From Linanthus parryae (lineage: Eukaryota > Streptophyta > Magnoliopsida > Ericales > Polemoniaceae), in contig JALGPY010000003.1 in NCBI GenBank assembly GCA_023055425.1, positions 22,193,001-22,257,000 on the forward strand: DNA of 64,000 nt. Reading direction: 5' to 3'. Below are positions 52,616 to 63,409 of this stretch, in pieces. A program made the position numbers and the translations under genes. Every line of letters starts with the position of its first letter. The first letter of the stretch is position 1. Below the pieces are notes generated by a model that saw only the letters and a list, made by a program, of their open reading frames with translations, was not told the origin of the DNA and searched no databases.

Positions 52616-53160
52616 AGTAGTTCATGTTAAGTTCAATTTGTCGGAATTTACATACTGTTTTGTCATGTTTATGTCCAAGTTCGTTCTTCGACAAATGAGT
52701 ACCATTCATCAACATTTACGAATGCCAATCACCACATAAGTTAGTTCGTCGACGAATTAGGTATTTCGACCAGATTTGTCAACGAACCAGACCACAAATG
52801 GAACCGATTGATAGACGAAAAAGGTCTAGGCTATATCCAAATTTTGACGCGATTCATTTACGAAACAACTCATTGCACCTGTTTTATCGATGAATCACAT
52901 CCGAATTCGGATCTGGATCGGTAACGAATCTCGTCCAAAAACTAGATCTGACATTCTCATTCATCGATAAAACCGCACAATCAAATTGAACAATATAATT
53001 TTTATTTTTGTTTATGACATGATCTTTTCAAGACTTAACGGTTCAGTTGGAGGAGAATGATTAATTGAAAGAGGAAGTAAAAATATTAGGATGGAATTTA
53101 AAGATTCTAAACATGGAGGAGAATTTCGGAAAAACCATCAACTTAAGGGGTGTAAAGTGA
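52616..53160. other. Non-coding stretch rich in a CGA/GAA-type degenerate motif
   Basis: Words such as CGTCGACGAATT, TCGACAAATG, TCAACGAACC, TCGATGAATC and CATCGATAAAACC recur every 20-50 bases between 52690 and 52980 in both orientations. No open frame with a domain. It may be the subterminal part of a DNA transposon. Confidence 0.4.
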
Positions 53161-53347
53161 AATGATATTTTTTTGCCTTGAAACTATGAGCTCATGGAAT
53201 TCAAACACCACTCCATTCCCGTTGTCTTCTAGACCCCTCTCTGGCAGCCTTGTCTCCATCTATCCCGTCGTCATTGTTGTTGTCTTCCGCCGCTCTCGGC
53301 CTCCTGCTCATTCACTTAAACTCGGCCCTCTTCCTTCACGGCTATGG
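53161..53347 (+). other. Possible first exon of the PMD gene
   Basis: An open frame with MSSWNSNTTPFPLSSRPLSG and a hydrophobic stretch (VSIYPVVIVVVF) ends CGGCTATG before GTAAGCAA, a good donor. The link to the PMD exons 420 bases downstream is inferred from position only. Confidence 0.3.
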
Positions 53348-53767
53348 TAAGCAATTTATTCTCCTAACTTTGTTAACATGTTAAGGATTGTGTATCTTAA
53401 AATTGTGAACTCTAGCAAAAGAGTAGTAGAAAGGGGGCTTTTTAGGTGTGACTGAGCTTGTATTTCTGGAGAGCAACTTTCAAACACTGATCGAGCCTCT
53501 CAAAATTTGTTAATCATTCTTAAAGCTGAGAACTTTAGCAAAGGATTTGTAGAAAGGGGTCTTTTTAGGTGTGATTGAGGTTGTATTTTGCTTTCTTTGT
53601 TTTTTAACACAATACCGATTTTTTTCACTAGAAAAAAGAGATTATATTAAGTCGACCAAAACCACCATTACACTTTTCCTTCTCTATCTGAGGCAGAACA
53701 TTAACATCAATACTAAAATTAGGATTCTTGACAGTATTGACTAATTAATATCTTCAACCATCATAGT

Positions 53768-54567
53768 TATGGGATTTTTTTTGAGTACTACAAACTTGAA
53801 GACCTGTCCGGTAGTAGTTGTCGCGGGTATTTTCAGCTAGGTGATAAGAAGATTACTTTTACGTTGGAAGACGCGTACTTCATCACAGGTCTTCCAACTG
53901 AGGGCTTTTTAAACAGAAAAAAAGCACCAAGGATCCCAACTTCACAAAAGTATAACTGTACAAGAAGTCTCAAGGATCCCAACTTTTCTCTGAAATGGCT
54001 AAAGAGGGATATTGAAAAGGTTGATGCTTCAGCCACAGACTTAGATCCCTATGTCCGTGCGTATATTCTGTTTGTAATAGGTATGGAATTTCAACAAGTA
54101 ATGCCATTTGCTTAATTTATGGACACGTACTAACCTATTGAATTTATTTTTGGTAGGCACTGTCATATGTCCAAAATCTCAGGGAAAATGTGCCTTCTTA
54201 GGTTTCCTGCCTTATATTGAAAAGATCGACAAGATCAAGACCGACGCTTTTGGGGCTGCATTGTTTGCCAAGCTGACAAAAGAAATTGCAACAAAAAACA
54301 AATCATCTAAAAGTTTCTATGGAGATATGTTTGTTTTGCTTGTATGTCTACAAAGTTCAATTTCTTGCTTTAACTAAATCATTGCTTCTTGCTCTATTTA
54401 CTTTTTTTTTAAATTGGTTTCTTTTGCAGGTGTTTTTTCTTGAAAGGCTGCCATGTTTATGCGCCGAACCCCCCCCCCCCCTCTCTTCGAAGTTTCCCTT
54501 AGGGTTGCGGTGGTTTGAGCGTGTCACTGGTAGCAACATGACTCATGGTTTCACTTCCCAACAGTAG
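53768..54567 (+). CDS. Plant mobile domain (PMD) protein gene fragment, three exons
   Basis: Exon 1 (about 53768-54080) reads YGIFFEYYKLEDLSG, then FQLGDKKITFTLEDAYFITGLPTEGF, and ends DLDPYVRAYILFVIG. An intron (GTATGG...TTGGTAG, 54081-54156) leads to exon 2 (54157-54340, TVICPKSQGKCAFLGFLPYIEKI...FGAALFAKLTKEI). A second intron (GTATGT...TTTGCAG) leads to exon 3 (54430-54567, VFFLERLPCLCAEPPPPL...LRWFERV). 'T(I/F)TLEDA..(I/L)TGLP.(E/D)G', '(V/L)RAY(I/L)L(F/Y)(V/L)IG' and 'G.A..A.L.(K/R)E(I/L)' are the landmark blocks of the PMD family, known in Arabidopsis MAIN/MAIL proteins and in transposon-borne copies. A stop at 54565 ends the frame soon after a C13 run. More coding text seems to follow in another frame (DSISKPDGDHDSP then GTAAGT). 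Confidence 0.68.
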
Positions 54568-56230
54568 ATTCGATTTCAAAGCCGGATGGTGATCATGATT
54601 CTCCAGTAAGTGACATTTATTTGAAGTAGAGTTTTTTTGGTAATATGATAATATTAGGGGTAGATGTTACAAGAATATTTTAAATTATAATAAACTAAGA
54701 TTTGGACCCTTAGCTATTATTGAGGAGGCTTGTCTATAACTTGAAGATAAAACTTTGAAAGGGAGTGGTTTGGGAGATTTGGGGGGCGGGGGGGGGGGGG
54801 GGGGGGGTAGGTAATGGAACTGGAAGAGAGTTTCTTACAGTCTGAACTTCTTCACGATACTCTTCGATTTTTTGTATGTTAAAGCTCGTTTCTTGTTCAT
54901 GCACTCTCACAACTGAATTGAAGAGTGTTTAGTAGAGTTAATTGAGTATTCTCGAAAAGGATTTCGGGTGATTTGGTAGGAAATTTGCATCTGCTCCAGC
55001 GCTAGAAGGACGATAATTAGATCTTGATCTGGTAAGGTGAGTGTTTTGTGTACTCTCAGTAAACGATGCTTACAAGTAATATATGCACGGTTCTAGTTCT
55101 ATACGAGTACGAAGAGTTATCCAAAAAATAGTATTTACCCAACATTTTGCTTGGCAAGGAAGTTGGTTTTGTTTTGAGTTTCCGTTATGTGGACAATGGT
55201 TATGTCAGATAATCTCATGAAGTGACCCTTAAAGCTAGACTGTGATACCGCTTTTGCGACGAGTGAATCCGCGTAACTGAGGTAGCTAGACAGGGAGATC
55301 GTCCCAAGTGATGAGTGATTCTTCTTAGGTTTATGTATGTGATTTGTAAGGACCATAGTTGTTCCTCATGTGAATACTTGTTCCGAAATGATATTTCATA
55401 CCTATGAGCGCTATGAGCGCATATATGATGCGAACTTGTCTTATGATGTTGTTACTTGTTATTACCTAGTCCATTACACAGAAAACATATTTTTAATTTA
55501 CTCACTAAGCGTGTCATTTGCTAATATTCCTGCGACTCTCCCTGTAGGTGAAGGAAATGAATATATTTCTGATTGAAACTTTGGGGGTCAGGAATAAAGT
55601 TCTATCGATCTATTGACATTTTTGTCCCTATCGACCAGTGTGTAATTCGGAAGTTGCATATCTTTTTGCTTATACAATGGATAAATGAATCGTCCTTGAA
55701 TATAACGAAATTTGACTGCCTGGCAGGGTTTAGGTCATTAAACTGCGTATCACTCTTTCATTTCCAAAAGCCTATCTCCACAAACAGATCTGTGGTCCAT
55801 ATTCACCCAAATTATCACCATAGTAATATTTTCCATATTCACCCTTCTAATTTTGTCAATTTTCTGTTTTTTGTTGCTATGAAAACAATTATTTCTGGGA
55901 GTGCTTGAAATCGACAGGGTGTACAATATTCTTAACCATGTTATCGGATTATCTAACACGGTGAATGTTGCAGAGAGCAAGATGAAAAGGGGAAACAATA
56001 GAGCAAGACCACGAGACTCAACTTATGTGGACTTGACATTTGTACATTATAAATTTTTAATATTGACAAAGTCTTTTGATTGTTTCCTTAGAGCTCTCCA
56101 TGTGAAGATAAACTTTTGATAATTTTAATTAATAAATAGTTCGTGCGAAAAATTGAACCCGCTAAATATTTGAAACACATGTCTGATAGAGTAGATGTTT
56201 TAAAAAAGATAGCTATTTTTTTATTTGATA
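54568..56230. other. Mostly non-coding; G-rich tract and a possible gypsy LTR fragment
   Basis: A G-run of 28 with one C lies at 54780-54807. From about 55330 to 55570 the text (TTACTCACTAAGCGTGTCATTTGC, then CTCCCTGTAGGTGAAGG) resembles the end of some gypsy LTR or 3' UTR regions, but no coding domain confirms it. Short open frames here are not convincing. Confidence 0.35.
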
Positions 56231-56251
56231 TTGCATGCAGTGGATGTCATA

Positions 56252-56310
56252 GTTCTCGTGCAATTACCCCGTGTTATGTTCATCGTTCTCGTGCAATTAC
56301 CCCGTGTGCT
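56252..56310 (+). repeat. Two-copy tandem repeat, period 33 bp
   Basis: GTTCTCGTGCAATTACCCCG starts at 56252 and 56285, each followed by TGT. Confidence 0.85.
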
Positions 56311-56334
56311 TGAAGTATGATGCATACAACAGAT

Positions 56335-56650
56335 CCGATATTGCATACACACAACTTTGTGATGATGTGGTGACTGAATTTCCAAACTTGACATCCCATC
56401 CACATAAGAATATTTAAAGTCCGAAAAAATGTGGAGCTCTTGTTGATGAATGGGGAAAAATGGCAGAACCGTTAATTGAGTACAATGGAAGTCTTAGTTC
56501 ATATAAAAGTAATTGTCCGAAGTTGTAAGTTAATTTTACTTTGCTCTTACTACAACAATCCTCAACAAGTTCTTGTTTGATTTTCTAGGACATGTGTCTG
56601 ATTTATCCCACCAAGCCAGAACTTTACCCATCTATACTGACTACAAAGCA
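56335..56650 (+). pseudogene. Exon-like relics of an unidentified gene
   Basis: The frame DIAYTQLCDDVVTEFPNL (from about 56337) meets a TAA near 56415. It continues in frame as KCGALVDEWGKMAEPLIEYN and SSYKSNCPKL, to about 56526. A further segment, 56589-56650, is bounded by TTTTCTAG and GCAGGTAAGG. These may belong to the PMD gene or to the copy B family; the sequence does not decide. Confidence 0.35.
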
Positions 56651-56759
56651 GGTAAGGACTTCTATTACTTATTAGTATATACTAAAACATCGCAGTACAG
56701 AAAGCTCTTTTACCAGATCATGTTAATGCTATCATATAAAACAATTGACATTTAACTAC

Positions 56760-58000
56760 CATGCAGTTTGACGAAGCTGACTCTGGTGCATGCAATTTCG
56801 AAATTAACACTTAAGTGCGCGCAGTATGTTAAAAACCGACATCCCGCTCCAAAGTGGTTGACTCCGTTAGCATTGTCTGAATCTGTTAGTTACGTGGCAT
56901 TTTTACATGGCTATTCTTGTCATTTCACTCGAGTAGTAGAGGGTAGTAACATTATTTTAGCTTCAATGATATTTGATGTTTAAACAACAACCCGAAGGAC
57001 TATTTTGGTAGAAGATACAACATTTAAGGGTAAACGTATCTATTTACGAACCAAAAGGAATGACGAAATGTCTCCGGGAATGCCTGAAAGTCGAAACCAT
57101 AAAATAAAGAACACCGTTCTCAGAAACACCCACCTTTCATGTTAGGTATCGACCAAGACGACCGTTTCGTTTTCGCTGCCTGCTGGTGGTCTTTAATTGG
57201 TGAGTACTTCATAATCTTCGTTGTGGTTGTCGGTTGGTTGTGTCAATGGGATGATCAGCAGAGAAATAGTAGTGGAGTTGAAGCAGACCCTGTGACGGCG
57301 AAGACGACTGAGACACAGCAAAACCAATAGGTTTTTTTTTTTTTTTTTTTAGAGTAACCAAGGAGAATTAAAACGCTAGACGACTGATAAAGGACTTCAT
57401 TTTTGTGTTTTGAATAGTTAGGATTTGGGTTTGATTTGGCGAGACTGAGATTCAATTTTAAGGGTTCAATTTGGGGTGTTTGGATTTCAAATAGTGGGGT
57501 TGGAACTTGGAACTGGTGGGAAGTTTCCCTTCCCTGACACAGAGTGAAGATGTTTCCTTATAATGATAGTAAACTTTTGAAGAACGAAGAACCCCGTTAT
57601 TTTCTATTGCATACCTGCTCTAGTTTCCCTACAAAGAGCCATATATACTCTCGTCTTGGCATATATTTCAATTGCCTTAAAGTTTTGCTATAGTGGTGGT
57701 TACACTGTAATTTATTTTTGGCTAAATTGCATTGGTGGTACCGATACTTTAAATTGATATTTGATGTTTAAACAACCCCAATGACTATTTTGGTAGAAGA
57801 TACAACAATGTAATTTATTTGTGTGGATTTGGTACTCATAGTTTCAATTGCAACATCTGCGGTTCCCATAATTTAAAATTGTCGCAACGGTGGTACCCAC
57901 CGTTAACTTTCAATTTGCATGTTGGATGGAAATATGTAAAAAGACTACTGCACCCTTTTTTCCGACCCCTACAATTTTGTAAATAGTTTTTAGAGGATAT
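56760..58000. other. Mostly non-coding, with short non-autonomous repeat text
   Basis: A CATGCAGTTTGACGAAGC stretch at 56761 recalls the ATGCAGTTTGACGAAAACG within the exon at 51455-51722. TTTGATGTTTAAACAAC...ACTATTTTGGTAGAAGATACAAC is found twice (56965-57020 and 57755-57810). GTACCCACCGTTAAC near 57895 is typical of short plant repeats. A small open frame at 57139-57330 has no domain. Confidence 0.35.
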
Positions 58001-58003
58001 TGA

Positions 58004-58005
58004 AT

Positions 58006-58048
<43 letters not shown>
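58004..58048 (+). repeat. (ATTT)n microsatellite, about 11 units
   Basis: It is an uninterrupted tetranucleotide run. Confidence 0.95.
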
Positions 58049-58349
58049 CATCTATATAATGAATTAGCTAGGTGTTTCCCTCCGAAACGGGAACATTCTA
58101 GCCATTCATTTTTAAGAAATGTCTCAAGACATTTTGATCCGTTGATCTTCAATTCTTTTTTATTAGAGACATTATTAAAAAGACAAATTAGTTAAAACGT
58201 ATAAATGATACGATATTGTTATATCTTAAAATCTCTCTATCATCTAACTAACTATTTTAAAATCCTTTTTTATCTTGGATAGCTTTTTGAACGTATAAAT
58301 GATACAATAGTGTTTTATAGTTGTACTTATTCACTTATCTGTTTTGCAG

Positions 58350-58450
58350 ATGGATCCAACAGTGGTTTCTATGTAAAATGATCATGTCGATATCAAGACA
58401 AACTCTTCTAGATCCGCAACCACATCTCCTCCGGTCTCCATGATTTGTAG
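58350..58450 (+). pseudogene. Host gene copy C: second exon with a premature stop
   Basis: After TGTTTTGCAG an ATG opens MDPTVVSM followed directly by TAA, where copy B has TAT. The rest (AATGATCATGTCGATATC...CACATCTCCTC) keeps the copy B pattern and ends TTTGTAG before the donor GTAAATTCC at 58451. Exon 1 (MAKTP type) was not found upstream. The copy is probably dead or its reading phase is different. Confidence 0.5.
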
Positions 58451-58689
58451 GTAAATTCCCATTTTCCTTCCTATTAACTGTTTTATGTCAATCGATTTTT
58501 CCATATTCAATTCCTCGAATTCCCACCGATTAAAAGTTTTTTTATGATTTTAAAATGTCTTCCAAATTGGCAATTTTCTTTGTGCATTAATACCTTTTCG
58601 ATACACTTCGATATGTCTACAAGGCTTTTCCTCACACTGTTTAAAACTGCTAAAATCGAAGGACTTGAAATTCTTCTGGTCCTTAGGAG

Positions 58690-59098
58690 AAGATGAGCAG
58701 GGGATGACCCCAAGTCACCTCGACTCCGGTTCAGGCGTGCGGATCCCTGGGACTACTTCTGTTCATATTGCTCCATCTGGTAAAGAACTAAATGAATATT
58801 GAATTCTTTTGCGATTCATGTCAATGTAATTTCCATTGATCGATTATTTACTTTTGTTTCTTAATATTATATAGAATGTGTGGACGCAAGACAAGAGAAG
58901 AAGACGTGAACAAATCGTAAGAGGCGATGCGACTTCTCCGGCTTGCTTTCACGGTACGATGTCAATGTCATTTCTGTTCTTCTAACTGGGTGGTTGCAAT
59001 TTATTTTGTTATATATCTTATTTCAATCCCCGAATGTCCACACATGTAGAAGACCAAGATATGGTAAGGAAACTAGGTGACAAATGGTCTTCTCTAAT
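58690..59098 (+). other. Exon-like segments downstream of copy C
   Basis: EDEQGMTPSHLDSGSGVRIP (58688-58780, followed by GTAAAGAAC), ECVDARQEKK (near 58875-58908) and EDQDMVRKLGDKWSSLIG (59050-59098, after CATGTAG) read as short coding blocks separated by AT-rich intron-like sequence. Proteins are not recognised. The last block runs into the Athila breakpoint. Confidence 0.35.
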
Positions 59099-62000
59099 TG
59101 GTACATCTTCTTGTTTTTTGTTCTCCAGTCATGACAAATGGTCTGCAACAACGTTCTATACTCCCTTTTTGTCCTTGATCACTATGTCAAACTCTTGAAT
59201 TAGCAACACCCATCAGATCAATCTAGGCTTCGCATCCTTCTTAGTAAGAAGATATTTGAGGGCTGCATGGTCCGTGAAGATGGTCACCTGAGAACCCACA
59301 AGGTATGGACGAAACTTGTCCAATGCGAAGATAATGGCTAACATCTCCTTCTCCGTGGTGGCATAATTAACCTTTGCAGTATTAAGAGTACGAATGGCAT
59401 AGTAAATTACATGAGCTACCTTGTCTTTCCGCTTCCTCAGTACTGATCCCACTGCATAATCGCTGGCATCACACATAAGCTCGAACGGCAAGGTCCAGTC
59501 TGGGGTGGCTATAATGGGAGAACTGATCAGCTTTTTCTTGAGCAAATCAAAAGCTGTCTTGCACTCTTCATTGAAATCAAAGACGGCATCTTTCTCAAGC
59601 AACCCAGATAAAGGCTTTGTGATCTTCGAGAAGTCTTTAATGAAGCGCCGATAGAAACCTGCTTGTCCTAAGAAACTCCGTACCCCTTTGACAGATGTAG
59701 GATAAGGAAGCTTCTCAATCACCTCAATTTTCGCCCGATCTAACTCTAATCCTTTGCTGGAGATCTTGTGCCCCAACACTATCCCCTCGATCACCATGAA
59801 ATGGCACTTTTCCCAGTTAAGCACTAGGTTGGTGTCAATACATCTGTCCAGTACCCGAGCTAGCTGCTGGAGACAGTCTTCGAACCCATCACCATAAAGC
59901 GAAAAATTATCCATGAAGACTTCGAAATTTTGCTCCATCATGTCTGAGAAGATTGACATCATTCACCTCTGAAACGTGGCAGGGGCATTGCATAGCCCAA
60001 AGGGCATGCGTCTGAATGCAAAAGTCCCATAAGGACAAGTAAATGTCGTCTTCTCCTGGTCGGCTGGCTCAATCGTTATCTGATTATACCCAGAATATCC
60101 ATCCAAAAAGCAGTAATGCGAATGACGTGCCAGCCTATCCAGCATCTGGTCCACAAATGGGAGGGGAAAATGATCCTTCAAAGTGGCATCATTGAGTTTG
60201 CGGTAATCCATGCAAACTCTCCACCCAGTAACTGTACGAGTGGCAATATGATCACCTTTCTCCCCTTCCACCACAGTAATACCACCCTTATTAGGGACAC
60301 ACTGCACTGGGCTAGTCCATGTGCTGTCGGAAATCCGGTAGATGATTCCCGCCTCCAACCATTTAAGCACATCTTTCTTCACCACCTCCTGCATATGAGG
60401 GTTGAGGCGGCGCTGAAATTGAACTACCGACTTCTTGTCCTCCATGAGCCGGATCTTGTGCTGGCAAACCGTGGGGATGATCCCCTTGATATCTGCTATG
60501 GTCCATCCCATAGCTGCTTTCCATTCCTGCAACACTTTCAATAATTGCTCCTCCTGTTCCCTGTCCAAACAAGAAGACACAATCACAGACAAAGTATCAT
60601 TAGATCCAAGATATAAATATTTTAAATGTGCAGGTAAATGTTTTAACTCTAAAATAGGAGCAATATCAAGAGACGGAATAAGAGTCTTCCTGCTTACCTC
60701 ATTAAAGAGGGGTAAGGGCTGGCGCCAATGAGTCTCCATAGCTTGCTCTTTTTCGCTAGAGTCAAGTAGAGAAAGCTCCTCATATAGTCGCTCCAATAAA
60801 ATGTTTTCCTCCTCATCTGGTGTGTATGCCTCCACCCCAAAACATTGCTCACTCATCGCATACGTGGGAAACTTCATAGCTTCAAAGACGTTGAAAGCCA
60901 CCTTCTCATCATTGATCCTCGTAGTTAGCTCTCCGTTAGCCACATCAATGATTGTCCTCCCTGTAGCCAAGAACGGGCGGCCCAAGATAAGGGGGACATC
61001 ATCGTCGGTCTCCATGTCTAGGATCACAAAATCAGCGGGGAAGATAAGTCCCTCGACTCTCACAAGCACATCCTCCAACACACCCCTTGGGCGTTTGATG
61101 GTGCGGTCAGCCATCTGCAAGCACATTCGAGTGGGTTTTGGATCTCCCACACCAAGCTTCTCAAAAACTGATGTAGGCATTAAGTTGATGCTAGCGCCAA
61201 GATCACACAATGCCCTACCATGAAAGGCATCTCCCAAAGTCACAGGAATGATGAAACCACCTGGATCTTTCATCTTCTTTGGTAGCGATTTTTGAACAAC
61301 GGCGCTACACTCTTCATTCAGAGTCACTGTCTCAAAATCATCCATGCGCCTCCTATTGGAAAGGAGGTCCTTGAGAAATTTAGCATACTTTGGCATTTGT
61401 GATATGGCCTCTGCAAAGGGAATATTGATATGCAGCTTCTTGAAGATATCCACAAACTTCTTGAAGTGCTTTGCATCCTCTTGGCTCTTCAACCTCTGCG
61501 GGTATGGCACACGCATGCTATACTCCTTAGGCTTTTGGTTCTCTTCCGACTTCCTACTCGTGTCCTTTGATTGGGGAATCACAGTAGGAACGGGAATTGC
61601 TTCATCCAACGCCTTTTCGGTTGCCTTAGTTGCTTCTGCTCGCGCGTGGCTAGGATATGGGGGATCCTCAGTAGTGATGCCACTGCGAGTTGTGATGGCA
61701 TTCAGCTGCTCATTAGGCGTGATGGTATTTGCTGCAAGCATACCTGGTGGGAGTTTGATATTTTGATTGGCAATCTGCCCAATCTGGGTCTCGTGGCTCT
61801 TCACTGTGGCTTGTATTGAGACAATCGTGCTCTCCATCCTGTCTTGATTTGCTAGGAGCTTTTTCAATAAAGCATTCGTCTCTTGCTCTTCTTTTTGTGG
61901 AGCCTGCTGTTGTGGAACTTGCCTTTGCGCTTGATATGGAACATTTGGTCTCTGACCGGGTGCATATAATCCACTGTTCGGATTGGCATAGCTGAAGTTG

Positions 62001-63172
62001 GGGTGATTGCGATTGTTGGGATGATAGGTGTTAGGCCATTGCTGCTGTCGCATAAAATTCACATCTTCAACACTATTATCATATCCCTGGCTTTCATCTG
62101 CTAGTAATTCACCCATGGGTTTCTGTGATGGAGGGTGCATGTCCTGAAATGCTGAGGTCATGGATTCCAGATTTTGTTCCATAGATTCAATTTTGTTGAC
62201 TAAGGCTGCATCCCACGGTTTGGAGTACCTACGAGTTTCAGTTCGTGTAGACTCTCTCTTTGACACGTTGTTCAGCAGATCTTGAGCTCGCTGTGCCCCA
62301 AGCCCCATAAAGTTACCTCCAGCTAGCATATCTAACTGGTCAGCCGTCTCCTTATCTAATGCAGTGTAGAAATAATGGAAGAGCTTGTGCCATGGCTCCC
62401 CATGATTCGGACATCTACGGAGAATTTGACTGAACTTCCTCCAAGCATCTCCCAATGAGCTGTCTTCTTCCTGAGTGAATTTTGCAATCTCAGCCATCTG
62501 CTGAGCAACTCTGGATGGTGGCAAATACTTCCTCAGAAACTCATGACAACAATCTGCCCATGTCACTATGCTCCCAGCTGGCAGCTCCATAAGCCACTTC
62601 TTGGCTTTTCCAGATAAGGAGAAGGGAAACAGTAATAGCTTAACTGTTTCATCTGGAACTCGTTGGTCGTGCAGGGTTGATGTGATTTGCTCAAATACCA
62701 GCAGATGGTGGTTGGGATCATATCCTGGAGCTCCGTTGAATGCGCACTCATCACGAACCATATTGATCATATGTTGGCGCAACTCGAAGTGCTGGGAATT
62801 GATCTGCGGCCTAACAATGGTTGGCTGATAACACGCTGGAGTAGTCCTGAAATAATCCACCATGGGACGTTCTTCAATCTCGGCATTGTTAACCTGCTCT
62901 ACCACATTCCGACCGTTGTTGTTCCGATTATCGCCCCCATTGTTCCCATTGCCCTCGTTATTTCTGCCAACTACTTCCGCACCAGGAAGTTGTTGTGGAT
63001 TCGGAGGGTTCATGCGATCAATCATCGCCTGCATCTCAGCCATTTGAGCCCTAAGTTGCTCAGATTCTGCGGCTCTGTTTGCAGCCTCCTCTACAGCAGC
63101 TGCTCTAGCTGCTTCCGCATCTTGCACATTTTTGCAAATTCTCTCAATCTCAGCTCTTGTTTCTTCATCCAT
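59098..63172 (-). pseudogene. Athila gag-pol: gag, protease, RT, RNase H, with stops
   Basis: The main frame starts MDEETRAEIERICKNVQDAE at 63172 and is open for 1069 codons. A Glu/Ala coiled-coil-like start (1-60) is followed by an Asn/Gly-rich linker. The gag core lies at about 150-290 (FNGAPGYDPNHHLL, WLMELPAGSIVTW). The protease-like site CDLGASINLMP is at about residue 655, and RT starts near residue 915 (RRLNPHMQEVVKKDVLKWLEAGIIY). A TGA at 59960-59962 interrupts RT after MPFGLCNAPATFQR. The next frame (59962-59213) has VFMDNFSLYGD where the catalytic block should read with a second Asp. It then has RNase H (MCDASDYAVGSVL, FTDHAALKYLL). Further stops lie at 59213-59215 and near 59160. 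Gag and protease look intact; RT is dead. Confidence 0.93.
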
Positions 63173-63385
63173 GACGACTGAGCTTGAATTCCTTGTCTCT
63201 ACGCTGTGCTTTTAATAAGGATTCCGGGTCTTCAAACGTTGGATACAAAGGCTCGTCTCTAGAACGGGTCATGCACCGTGTAAATCAACCTGAAATCACG
63301 GAAAACGCAAAACGTAGGTGAGTAACGGATATAAGCAATAAATTAAAATCCCTAAGTCTTGGAATTATAACTAATTTAGCCGAAG
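63173..63385 (-). other. Leader between the Athila primer site and gag
   Basis: It is about 210 bases without a coding frame. Confidence 0.6.
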
Positions 63386-63403
63386 TCCCCGGCAACGGCG
63401 CCA
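63386..63403 (-). promoter_or_regulatory. Primer-binding site, tRNA-Asp type (Athila)
   Basis: TCCCCGGCAACGGCGCCA on the plus strand equals the 3' end of plant tRNA-Asp including CCA. The minus strand therefore reads TGGCGCCGTTGCCGGGGA, the site used by Athila elements. Confidence 0.95.
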
Positions 63404-63409
63404 AAAACT

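Noticed and set aside
58004..58048. CRISPR-like or centromeric satellite array
   Set aside because: It is a simple (ATTT)n microsatellite. No repeat-spacer structure occurs anywhere in the window.
60116..61766. Plus-strand frames of up to 142 codons inside the Athila region
   Set aside because: They are antisense shadows of the long gag-pol frame.
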